In this document: positions 8,030-15,897 of the stretch, piece by piece
Layout of the letters: every line of letters starts with the position of its first letter
How positions within the stretch are numbered: the stretch's first letter is position 1
Assembly: GCF_000472865.1 (NCBI RefSeq)
Contig: NZ_AXAP01000032.1
Span: forward strand, 1-64,000
DNA from: Bradyrhizobium elkanii WSM2783
GTDB lineage: Bacteria > Pseudomonadota > Alphaproteobacteria > Rhizobiales > Xanthobacteraceae
DNA length: 64,000 bases
Reading direction: 5' to 3'
Translations under genes and position numbers: made by a program
The notes under the pieces: generated by a model
Told to the model about the DNA's origin: nothing
What the model saw: only the letters and a program-made list of their open reading frames with translations
The model's database searches: none

Positions 8030-8117
8030 GAAAACATCAAGTTTCCTAATTGTCCCACGCCCGTGACCTGGAAATTATCCAGTCTTGGCAAGGGGATAGA
8101 AAGTCAGGAGGGCCGTC

Positions 8118-9320
8118 ATGAACCAGCATTCCCCGACGCTAGAGGTCGAACGCCCGCTCTCGGTCGCCGAAGTGCAGCGGCTCGCGCCGACGCCGGAGCC
8201 GGTCGTCCCCGCCCCGGTTGCCTCGGCATCGATCAAGGGCAGGCTGCGGCGGATCGCTTTCGCGGGCATCGCCGTCGCCGCGCTGTCGGGCGCCGCCTGG
8301 TACGGCTGGGACTACTGGACCATCGGCCGCTTCCTCGTCTCCACCGATGACGCCTATGTCAAAGCCGACAACACCACGATCGCGCCGAAGGTGTCGGGCT
8401 ATCTCAGCGCGGTGCTGGTCGGCGACAATGAGCGCGTGAAGGCCGGCCAGGTGCTGGCGCGGATCGACGAGCGTGATTTCAAGGTGGCGCTGAACCAGGC
8501 CAAAGCCGATGTCGAAGCCGCCCGGGCCGCCGTTGCCAGCAAGCATGCGCAGCTCGACGTCCAGCAGGCGGTGATCGAGGCCGCGAAGGCGACGCTCGAC
8601 GTCGACACCGCGACGCAGACCTTCGCCGCGCAGGAGAACAAGCGCTACACCGACCTCGCCACCACAGGCTATGGCAGCGTGCAGAACGCGCAACAGGCGC
8701 AATCGCGCCACGCCAGCGCGCAAGCCGCCGTCCAGCGCGACATCGCCAACCTCGCTTCGGCGCGAAAGCAGGTCGAACTGCTGAAGGCGGAGATCACGCA
8801 GGCGGTGGCGGCGACCGCGCGCGCCGGGGCCATCGAACAACAGGCCGAGCTGAACCTCGGCTACACCACGATCACAGCGCCGATCGACGGCGTGGTCGGC
8901 AACCGCACGCTGCGCGTCGGTCAGTTCGTGCAGGCCGGCACGCAATTGATGTCGCTGGTGCCGGCGACCGGCGCCTATGTGGTGGCGAACTTCAAGGAGA
9001 CCCAGCTCACCGACGTCCGCAAGGGACAGAAGGCGGACATTTCCGTCGACATGTTCCCGGGCCAGGTCGTGCACGGCCACGTCGATTCACTCGCGCCGGC
9101 CAGCGGCCAGGAGTTCGCATTACTGCCGCCGGACAACGCCACCGGCAATTTCACCAAGGTGGTGCAGCGCATCCCCGTGAAAATCCTGCTCGACTCCACG
9201 CCCGTCGAATTGCGCCCCGGCATGTCGGTGATCCCGACGATCGATACACAGTCGCACAGCGACGCCTTGCAGCAGCCAGTCGCAACGCCGAAGCCAACGA
9301 CTTCGATTGCCCAGAGGTGA
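8118..9320 (+). CDS. HlyD/EmrA-family membrane fusion protein
   Basis: 400 residues. After a cytoplasmic N-terminus of about 50 residues comes one transmembrane helix (IAFAGIAVAALSGAAW), then a beta-barrel/lipoyl half (DDAYVKADNTTIAPKVSGY, about 76-94). A long coiled-coil hairpin covers about 130-235, followed by the second lipoyl half (LNLGYTTITAPIDGVVG). This is the EmrA-type periplasmic adaptor for an MFS pump. The ATG follows AGGAGGG with ideal spacing. The stop lies 4 bp before the next gene's ATG, so the two are one operon, probably controlled by the divergent TetR. Exported substrate unknown. Confidence 0.92.
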   Translation: MNQHSPTLEVERPLSVAEVQRLAPTPEPVVPAPVASASIKGRLRRIAFAGIAVAALSGAAWYGWDYWTIGRFLVSTDDAYVKADNTTIAPKVSGYLSAVLVGDNERVKAGQVLARIDERDFKVALNQAKADVEAARAAVASKHAQLDVQQAVIEAAKATLDVDTATQTFAAQENKRYTDLATTGYGSVQNAQQAQSRHASAQAAVQRDIANLASARKQVELLKAEITQAVAATARAGAIEQQAELNLGYTTITAPIDGVVGNRTLRVGQFVQAGTQLMSLVPATGAYVVANFKETQLTDVRKGQKADISVDMFPGQVVHGHVDSLAPASGQEFALLPPDNATGNFTKVVQRIPVKILLDSTPVELRPGMSVIPTIDTQSHSDALQQPVATPKPTTSIAQR

Positions 9321-9324
9321 CGTC

Positions 9325-10929
9325 ATGTCGGACCTCACATTATCGGCCATAGCCCCCCTGCCGCGTGCGGCTGTCGACCCGAACCGGGCCAGCGCCACGG
9401 TGTGGATCTCCATACTCGCGGCGATGATCGGCGCCTTCATGGCGATCCTCAACATCCAGATCACCAACGCCTCGCTCCTCAACATCGAGGGCGGCATCGG
9501 CACCGGCGTCGACAACGGTTCCTGGATCTCGACATCATACCTGATCGGCGAGATCGTGGTGATCCCGCTCACCGACTATCTCAGCCGCGTGTTCTCGTTC
9601 CGCAACATCATGATCGGCCACGCCACGCTGTTTGCCATCTTCTCCGTCGCCTGCGCCTTCACCCATGACCTGCCATCGATGATCGCGATGCGCGCGCTGC
9701 AAGGCTTTTTCGGCGGCGTCCTGATCCCGATGGCGTTCACGCTGGTGTTCACCAAGCTGCCCAAGGCGCAGCAGCCGATCGGCCTTGCGATGTTCTCGAT
9801 CGCCGTGACCTTTGCGCCGGCAATCGGCCCGACCATCGGCGGCTATCTCACCGAGAACTACGGCTGGCAGACCATCTTCTTCGTCAACGTGGTGCCGACC
9901 GCGGTCATGGTGACCATGCTCTATTTGACGCTGGAGCGGCAGCCGATGCAGCTCGGCCTGTTGCGCGAGGGCGACTGGCTCGGGATCGCGACCATGGCGA
10001 TCGGCCTCTCGGCGCTGCAGACCGTGCTGGAGGAAGGCAACAAGGACGATTGGTTCGGCTCGCCCTTCATCGTGAAGCTTGCCATTGTCGCCGCGGTCAG
10101 CCTGTCGCTGTTCGTGATCATCGAACTCGTCGTGGAGAAGCCGCTGATCCGGCTGCGGCTGCTCGCCCAGCGCAGTTTCGGCTTCGGCACGATTTCGGCC
10201 GTGTTCGTCGGCTTTGCACTGTTCGGCTCGGTCTATCTCTTGCCGGCCTATCTCGGCCAGGTGCAGCTCTACAACGCCGAGCAGATCGGCCAGGTGCTGG
10301 CGTGGACCGGCCTGCCGCAGCTCATCCTGATCCCGCTGGTGCCGAAACTGATGCAGCGCTTCGATGCCCGCTACATCGCGGCCGTCGGGATGGCGCTGTT
10401 CGCGGCAAGCTGCTTCATGAACACGCAGATGTCGCTCAACTATGCCGGCGACCAACTGTTCGTTCCCAATATCATCCGCGCCATCGGCCAGGCCCTGATG
10501 CTGGCCCCGCTCAGCGCCGTGAGCCTCGGCAGCGTCGCGCCGCAGGATGCAGCGGCCGCTTCCGGCATCTCCAACATGATGCGCAACCTCGGCGGCGCGA
10601 TCGGCACCGCACTGCTTGCGACCATCGCTACCAAGCGCGAGCAGTTCCATTCCAACATCATCGGTCAGTCGGTTGACCTCGCGCGCGAGGAGGTGCGTCA
10701 GCGCCTCGCCGAGATGACGAACTACTTCATGGCCCACGGCATGGCCGATCCGGCAGCCGCAAGGCACCAGGCGATCATCGCACTCGGCAACGCCGTGAAA
10801 CGCCAGGCGCTGGTGATGGGATACAGCGATACATTCGCCGTGCTGGGCTTCGTGCTCGTGCTCGCCGCCATCGCGATCCTCTTGACCGGCAAGCCGAAGG
10901 GCGGCGGCGCCGCCGGCGGCGCGCATTGA
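9325..10929 (+). CDS. DHA2-family (EmrB-type) MFS drug/proton antiporter
   Basis: 534-residue inner-membrane protein with about 14 transmembrane helices, typical of the DHA2 14-TM family. Visible features are the N-terminal helix with AAMIGAFMAILNIQITNASL, the motif GWQTIFFVNVVPT of helix 5-6, and a C-terminal helix before a Gly/Ala tail. It pairs with the adaptor upstream, 4 bp away. The ATG at 9325 (after AGAGGTGACGTC) is preferred over a TTG at 9307 that overlaps the upstream gene. Multidrug or organic-compound export is a family property; the actual substrate is not evident. Confidence 0.92.
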   Translation: MSDLTLSAIAPLPRAAVDPNRASATVWISILAAMIGAFMAILNIQITNASLLNIEGGIGTGVDNGSWISTSYLIGEIVVIPLTDYLSRVFSFRNIMIGHATLFAIFSVACAFTHDLPSMIAMRALQGFFGGVLIPMAFTLVFTKLPKAQQPIGLAMFSIAVTFAPAIGPTIGGYLTENYGWQTIFFVNVVPTAVMVTMLYLTLERQPMQLGLLREGDWLGIATMAIGLSALQTVLEEGNKDDWFGSPFIVKLAIVAAVSLSLFVIIELVVEKPLIRLRLLAQRSFGFGTISAVFVGFALFGSVYLLPAYLGQVQLYNAEQIGQVLAWTGLPQLILIPLVPKLMQRFDARYIAAVGMALFAASCFMNTQMSLNYAGDQLFVPNIIRAIGQALMLAPLSAVSLGSVAPQDAAAASGISNMMRNLGGAIGTALLATIATKREQFHSNIIGQSVDLAREEVRQRLAEMTNYFMAHGMADPAAARHQAIIALGNAVKRQALVMGYSDTFAVLGFVLVLAAIAILLTGKPKGGGAAGGAH

Positions 10930-10944
10930 AGATTGCCGTACTCC

Positions 10945-10964
10945 CTCTCCCGCGAGCGGGAGAG
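10945..10964. repeat. Short perfect palindrome CTCTCCCGC/GCGGGAGAG
   Basis: 9-bp perfect arms separated by GA, just after the EmrB-like stop codon. It could serve as a factor-independent-like hairpin for both converging transcripts, although no T-run follows. A related palindrome (TTCACCTCTCCC arms) is at 52201-52227. Confidence 0.65.
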
Positions 10965-10977
10965 ATGACCTCGCGGC

Positions 10978-11130
10978 CTACACCGCGATCGGCACGAAGT
11001 GATTGATCGCGACCAGGATCATCAGCGCCACCACGCCGATGCAAAGGCTCCAGCCGATCAGTTGGTTCTCGACCGGCAGCAGTGGCTCGCCACACATGCT
11101 ACGAACCCGGCGGCCTTGTCTTGCGGTCAT
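10978..11130 (-). CDS. Very small single-pass membrane protein (50 aa)
   Basis: A 50-residue frame: basic N-terminus (MTARQGRRVRSMCGEPLLPV), then one strong hydrophobic helix (IGWSLCIGVVALMILVAIN) and a short tail ending PIAV. AAAGGACGG lies about 5-10 nt upstream of the ATG, a good ribosome-binding site. It is downstream of, and co-oriented with, the 67-residue gene at 11152-11355, only 21 bp away. Function unknown; small membrane proteins like this often modulate larger complexes. Confidence 0.5.
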   Translation of the reverse strand: MTARQGRRVRSMCGEPLLPVENQLIGWSLCIGVVALMILVAINHFVPIAV

Positions 11131-11151
11131 GATCCGTCCTTTCATGTGCGG

Positions 11152-11355
11152 TCAGAATGCCGTTCGATTGTCGGGGCGTCGACGCCGCTCGATCAGCGCC
11201 CGTGCTGCGCGCTCCGCGGCGCGGGCCGAGCCTAAATGGCCGCCCTCGAGACTGTCGAACGCGCGTTCGGAAGAGAAGAAGCGGAAGCCGCGCTCGTCAC
11301 CCACGACGATGCCGGCGGTCTGGTTGGAAACTTCGATGACATAGGCTTTGGACAT
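11152..11355 (-). CDS. Small conserved-looking protein of unknown function
   Basis: 67 residues, MSKAYVIEVSNQTAGIVVGD at the N-terminus, then a segment FRFFSSERAFDSLEG and an Ala/Arg-rich helical tail. The composition and amphipathic pattern look like a real small cytoplasmic protein. The Shine-Dalgarno is weak. It probably forms a short transcription unit with the 50-residue membrane protein downstream. I do not recognise a functional family. Confidence 0.6.
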   Translation of the reverse strand: MSKAYVIEVSNQTAGIVVGDERGFRFFSSERAFDSLEGGHLGSARAAERAARALIERRRRPDNRTAF

Positions 11356-11661
11356 GTGTGCTCGTTCGCCGCTGCTGCGGCGCTCCCGTCTGATTCATGG
11401 TTGAGGTCGGTAACTAGGCGGGAATCAGCAACAGGCTCCGGTCGCCGCCGAGACACAGCGACGGGTCATGCGCTTGCGCATATCGCCCACCACTTTCCGG
11501 TCTCTTGCTCTCATGCGGTAACCCCGAAGCAGCACAATCTACTGCATCGAATATCCCGGGAAAGCCCGTTTTGGTCAATGAAATGGCTATCCAAATTTTT
11601 GAAGCACGGCGGGAGGCGCCTTCTACGCCGATCATCAAAAATGGACGGAATGATCCCGCGC

Positions 11662-12345
11662 CTATCCAGCGAACACGATATCCGCCACGACGGGGAGATG
11701 ATCCGAGTAGCGCCTCGCTTCGCGATCGGTCCAGGCTTTGAGGATGTCGCCGTCACGATCGACATAGATGCGGTCGAGACGAAGAAGCGGCAAGCGGGAG
11801 GGAAAGGTCCGCAGCCGTGTCCGCACCGGACAAGATCGGACCAGCACGCGCCGCACCGATTTCACCCAGAACCAATCGTTGAAATCGCCGAGCACGATGG
11901 TCCGCGGCGCCTTGGCGAGATCGGCCAGCGCCAGCGCCTGGGCATGCCTCTCATGGATGCTCAATCCAAGATGCGTCGCAACGACCGACACGTGACCGAG
12001 GGGTGTATCGACCGTTGCGGAGATCGCGCGGCGCGGCTCGCGTTCCTGATAGGATACGTCGGTGATGATGGGAGAGCCAATGAAAGGATAGCGGCTCAGG
12101 AGGACCTGACCATAATCGCCATCCTCGGTGACGATCGAGCGCGCTTCCACGCGATGCACGCCGATGACGCCGACGAGCCGCAGGAACGGATCCTCCGTCG
12201 CACCACGCGAATCGATCTCCTGCAGCGCCACGATATCGGGCGACCATTTTCGTAAGATAGAACAGACGCCATCGAGGTCGAACCTGCTGTTCAGGTTGAA
12301 CGTGCCGTGCACGTTCCACGTCATCACCCGGATCACGTCGGTCAT
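11662..12345 (-). CDS. Endonuclease/exonuclease/phosphatase (EEP) family protein
   Basis: 227 residues with the EEP metal-dependent hydrolase signatures: VMTWNVHG near residue 7-14 (Asn), IVALQEID at 38-45 (catalytic Glu), TDVSY, then VLGDFND (about 151-157, Asp/Asn) and the C-terminal SDHLPVVADI (about 214-223, Asp-His). No signal peptide is seen. Its ATG overlaps the stop of the phospholipase D-VTT gene upstream (12342-12345), so translation is coupled. Members of the superfamily cut DNA or hydrolyse sphingomyelin or phosphoinositides. The coupling to a phospholipase D suggests, but does not prove, lipid metabolism. Confidence 0.9.
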   Translation of the reverse strand: MTDVIRVMTWNVHGTFNLNSRFDLDGVCSILRKWSPDIVALQEIDSRGATEDPFLRLVGVIGVHRVEARSIVTEDGDYGQVLLSRYPFIGSPIITDVSYQEREPRRAISATVDTPLGHVSVVATHLGLSIHERHAQALALADLAKAPRTIVLGDFNDWFWVKSVRRVLVRSCPVRTRLRTFPSRLPLLRLDRIYVDRDGDILKAWTDREARRYSDHLPVVADIVFAG

Positions 12346-14489
12346 CTGCGCCGCCCGGCCAACCATGTCACGACGAACTGCGCTGCCAGGCAGAGCGGCA
12401 GCCAGATTGCGATGATCAATCCAAGCTGCAGCGCGCCCCACCAGGAGGCGTGCCTCGCAAAGTCCGCAATCTGCGCACCAAGCGCGGCCATCGCGATGAT
12501 CCCGGGCGCCATGCCGAACGCGGTTCCGATCAGGAAATCGGTCAGCCTGAGACGGCTGGCGCCGGCCAGCACATTGACCACGGAAAATGGCGCCACCGGC
12601 ACCATGCGAATCATCGCGATCGCGAGCACGCCTTTGCCGATGATGCGTTCCTGGACCCGCAGGGCGCGACGTCCGAGCATCGATTGCAGGCGCTCCTGGC
12701 CAAGAACGCGCCCGATGAAGAACAGCAATGTGGCGCTCGACAGCACGCCGATGGCAGCCGCGACAAACCCTTTGACGGGCCCAAGCGCGGCGGCGGTCGC
12801 GGCGATCAGGACGACGACAGGGAAGATCACGAGGCCGCCGACGAGGAACGCAAGAACGGCAGCCGGCGGACCTAGCGGTGATTGCGCATATTTTCCGATC
12901 AAGCCCGCCACGTAACCGACATCCGTATAGCTGCTCAGGAACGAGTGACGCCAGGCCAGCGTCAGCAGCACGAGCGACGCGATGATTCCCAGGACGACCG
13001 CCATCGTCCTTGCCGTCCACGTCCGATCCGCCGCGCGCTGCAGATCGAGCGGCTCCTTCGGATCGGCGATCGGCTGCAGGATCTCGGTGAACGGACCAAA
13101 CCGGGCATCCTCCAGATCCACGGGAAGCAGCACCTTCTCGGCGCGCGATGCGGCATGCGCGTCAAGGAATTCAAGCAGGCATTCCTCATTGGCCGCGATC
13201 GCGCTTTCGCTTAACCCGCAGTGATGCGCGAGCAGCCGATGGCGGACATTGCGGATGAACCGGCGATGTCCGTCATCGGTGGCCTCGAAGCACAGATCGC
13301 ATTCGGTATCAGCCCCCATCGAGCGGTTGTTGATATTGGACGAGCCGATCCGCAGGAATTCATCGTCGATCGTCATGAGCTTGCTGTGGACCATGACGGG
13401 AACAGCATCGTCGCCGTCTCTTGTCAGCGGATAGAGCATGCGAATGCGCGAGGCGACCTCGGCGCGATGGAATGGACCGACAAAGTCGCCGCGACCGCTT
13501 TGCATGGTCCGCGACTCCAGCCATGATGCGTGCCGCTTCGGGGTGACGATCAGGACGCGCAGCTCCGGTACCTCGCGCATCCGCCTTGCGAGCGCCTCGG
13601 CGATCTCGGCTGAGCTGGTGAACTGGTTCTCGATGTAGATCAGCTTTTTTGCCGTGGCGATCGACGCGTAAAACAGCCGCTCGACCTCGTGCACCGGGGG
13701 CTCAAAGCGCGTTCCGAGTTCCGTTCGCGCGATGCCGAGCGGAATGTTTTCGGCTTGCGAAGCGACCGAGTCTGGCCATCGCTCTGCATGGTAGATCGCG
13801 ATCGGCATCGTGTCGCAGCCCGCCGCGTTCCAGCGCCGGATCGCGAGTTCGCCAAGCGCTCTCGCCGCGGCGCCATCCACCATGCACTGCACGTCGTGGA
13901 ACGGCGGATAGGCAATACCGGCCGGATCCTTGCGGAAGGAATGATGTAGCGCATGTTCGGATGTGTCCCAGCGCCGGATCGTGAGGTCGAGCCCGCCGAC
14001 GAAGGCGAGCGAATTGTCGATCACGACGAATTTCTGGTGCTGCGCCGAGCCGAGCGGCAGGCTGGAATCCAGGCAGATGTGGACGCGGTTGGTGGGGCTG
14101 GCCAATTTCCTGGCCGAATGGCGCTCCCGCTCCCGCGCATAGAGTGCCGCGAAATCCCAGACCAGGATGTTGATGTCGAGATTGTCCTTCTGCTCGACCA
14201 GGGCCTTGAGGAACGGACCAAGCGTATCTGGCAAGCCGTCGTCGGCCACGCCGGATGGCCCGACAAGCGGAGTCTCGGAGTGGATGTCCCACCCGATGAT
14301 GAAGACCTGCCTCTCGGCGAGCAGCAGCGCCTCCCGCAAGACACCAAAATATTCCGCGGCGTCGTTCAGGACGGCGACGCGACCGGCGTCGCATTTTCTC
14401 CAGATGGTGTCGCCCGGAACGAGCACGGATGAGCTGCGGGGCAGCAATATTGTCTCGGCCGATTGCACCTTCTCTATCCGAACGTTCAT
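12342..14489 (-). CDS. Phospholipase D-like domain fused to a VTT (DedA/SNARE-associated) membrane domain
   Basis: 715 residues. The N-terminal part (about 1-460) is a PLD-superfamily enzyme with two HKD motifs: HQKFVVIDNSLAFVGG (H151, K153, D158) and HSKLMTIDDEFLRIGSSN (H368, K370, D375). The C-terminal part (about 495-715) has five or so transmembrane helices with the VTT/DedA signature region (FFIGRVLG, MIRMVPVAPFSVVNVLAGAS). PLD enzymes make or cut phosphodiesters, for example as cardiolipin synthases; VTT proteins act as lipid scramblase/transporter-like proteins. The fusion and the overlapping EEP gene point to membrane phospholipid remodelling (inference). The ATG at 14489 has no strong Shine-Dalgarno. 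Confidence 0.92.
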   Translation of the reverse strand: MNVRIEKVQSAETILLPRSSSVLVPGDTIWRKCDAGRVAVLNDAAEYFGVLREALLLAERQVFIIGWDIHSETPLVGPSGVADDGLPDTLGPFLKALVEQKDNLDINILVWDFAALYARERERHSARKLASPTNRVHICLDSSLPLGSAQHQKFVVIDNSLAFVGGLDLTIRRWDTSEHALHHSFRKDPAGIAYPPFHDVQCMVDGAAARALGELAIRRWNAAGCDTMPIAIYHAERWPDSVASQAENIPLGIARTELGTRFEPPVHEVERLFYASIATAKKLIYIENQFTSSAEIAEALARRMREVPELRVLIVTPKRHASWLESRTMQSGRGDFVGPFHRAEVASRIRMLYPLTRDGDDAVPVMVHSKLMTIDDEFLRIGSSNINNRSMGADTECDLCFEATDDGHRRFIRNVRHRLLAHHCGLSESAIAANEECLLEFLDAHAASRAEKVLLPVDLEDARFGPFTEILQPIADPKEPLDLQRAADRTWTARTMAVVLGIIASLVLLTLAWRHSFLSSYTDVGYVAGLIGKYAQSPLGPPAAVLAFLVGGLVIFPVVVLIAATAAALGPVKGFVAAAIGVLSSATLLFFIGRVLGQERLQSMLGRRALRVQERIIGKGVLAIAMIRMVPVAPFSVVNVLAGASRLRLTDFLIGTAFGMAPGIIAMAALGAQIADFARHASWWGALQLGLIIAIWLPLCLAAQFVVTWLAGRRR

Positions 14490-14744
14490 CTGCTCCCACC
14501 GCTCGGTTGAAACGCCTCAGCGGAAGTCAGGTTCCTGCCCGGGTGATGACCCATTGGGGTGGCGAGCGCCGATGGTCGGGCATAATGCGGAAACCAAGCG
14601 TTTCGCGGCCTGGCCTTGCCAGTCGCTGGCCAGTCATTATGTCGCGGTCAAGTCTACCAACGCCTGCCCGTCCGGGCCGGCCCTCCCCTTTTCTAAAGAT
14701 TGGAAGCTCGCGGCGCGCCGTGCCAAGCCGTGCCAAACCGGAAT

Positions 14745-15782
14745 ATGACAATGACCACATCGCTGGAATTTGGGCTCGATACCTTTGGCGACGTCACCCG
14801 TGATGCCGCCGGCGCACCGCTGCCGCATGCGCAGGTGATCCGCAATGTCGTTGACGAAGCTGTTCTTGCCGACGAGATCGGGATCGATTTCATCGGCCTT
14901 GGCGAGCACCATCGCGCTGATTTCGCGATCTCCGCGCCCGAAGTGGTGCTGGCGGCGATCGCAGCACGCACCAGGCGAATCCGGCTCGGCTCCGCCGTGA
15001 CGGTGCTGAGCTCGGATGATCCGATCCGCGTCTTCCAGCGCTTTTCGACCGTCGATGCGGCCTCGAACGGCCGCGCCGAGGTGATCCTCGGCCGCGGCTC
15101 GTTCACCGAATCCTTTCCCCTGTTCGGCTTCGACCTCAACCAGTACGAGGCGCTGTTCGAGGAGAAGCTCGACCTGTTCGTCGAATTGTTGAAGCAGGAG
15201 CCGGTGACCTGGCAGGGCAAGCTGCGCGCCCCGCTGAACAACCAGCTCGTATTTCCACAGGTCGAGCACGGCCGGCTGAAAACCTGGATCGGCGTCGGCG
15301 GCAGCCCGGAGTCCGTGGTGCGCGCCGCGCGATATGACCTGCCGCTGATGCTCGCGATCATCGGCGGCGACCCCAAGCGTTTCGCGCCCTATGTCGAACT
15401 CTACCACCGCGCGTTCAAGCAACTCGGCCGCCCGGTCAAGCCGATCGGGGTGCATTCGCCGGGGTATGTGGCCGACAGCGATGAGCAAGCGCGCGAAGAG
15501 CTGTTCGCCGACTACAAGGCCATGCGCGACCGCATCGGCAGGGAGCGCGGCTGGCCGCCGATGGGCCGCGACGAGTTCGTGCGCGAGGCCGACCACGGAT
15601 CGCTCTATGTCGGCTCGCCCGAGACGGTCGCACGAAAGATTGCGGCCACCGTCAAGGCGCTCGGCATCGCGCGCTTCCAGCTCAAATACTCGGCCGGCCC
15701 GTTGCCGCACGAAAAGCTGATGCGCAGCATCGAGCTCTACGGTCGCAAGGTCGTGCCGCTGGTCCGCGATATGGTGGCGTAG
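14745..15782 (+). CDS. LLM-class flavin-dependent monooxygenase (luciferase-like)
   Basis: 345 residues with the bacterial luciferase-like TIM-barrel. Features are LEFGLDTFGD at the N-terminus, DFIGLGEHHRADFAISAPEVVLAAIAA-type helix (Glu-His-His), RIRLGSAVTVLSSDDP, and a run around residue 110-120 (AEVILGRGSF). Such enzymes oxidise organic substrates with FMNH2 and O2 and need a separate flavin reductase, which is not present here. Two ATGs, 14745 and 14751, follow a GGAA; the second is equally possible. The gene stands alone; substrate unknown. Confidence 0.9.
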   Translation: MTMTTSLEFGLDTFGDVTRDAAGAPLPHAQVIRNVVDEAVLADEIGIDFIGLGEHHRADFAISAPEVVLAAIAARTRRIRLGSAVTVLSSDDPIRVFQRFSTVDAASNGRAEVILGRGSFTESFPLFGFDLNQYEALFEEKLDLFVELLKQEPVTWQGKLRAPLNNQLVFPQVEHGRLKTWIGVGGSPESVVRAARYDLPLMLAIIGGDPKRFAPYVELYHRAFKQLGRPVKPIGVHSPGYVADSDEQAREELFADYKAMRDRIGRERGWPPMGRDEFVREADHGSLYVGSPETVARKIAATVKALGIARFQLKYSAGPLPHEKLMRSIELYGRKVVPLVRDMVA

Positions 15783-15788
15783 GGGCCA

Positions 15789-15885
15789 GAGCGTTTTCGA
15801 GCGAAGTGGACACCGGTTCGCGTGAAGAAAACGCGTCAAACAAGAATCTACGCTTCGGTTCGGATTCCGTCAGAACCGAAGCGCT
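15789..15885 (-). repeat. Intergenic dispersed repeat, copy 2 (inverted)
   Basis: The same element as at 4244-4338, in opposite orientation: AGCGTTTTCGAGCGAAGTGG at one end and a CTTCGGTT..AACCGAAG hairpin at the other. It lies between the convergent LLM and kinase genes. Confidence 0.85.
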
Positions 15886-15897
15886 AAGACTTGGCAG

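Noticed and set aside
9535..10926. A 463-residue minus-strand frame opposite the MFS pump
   Set aside because: Antisense shadow: low-complexity His/Asp/Gly/Ala composition and no motif, while the plus strand encodes a complete 14-helix transporter.
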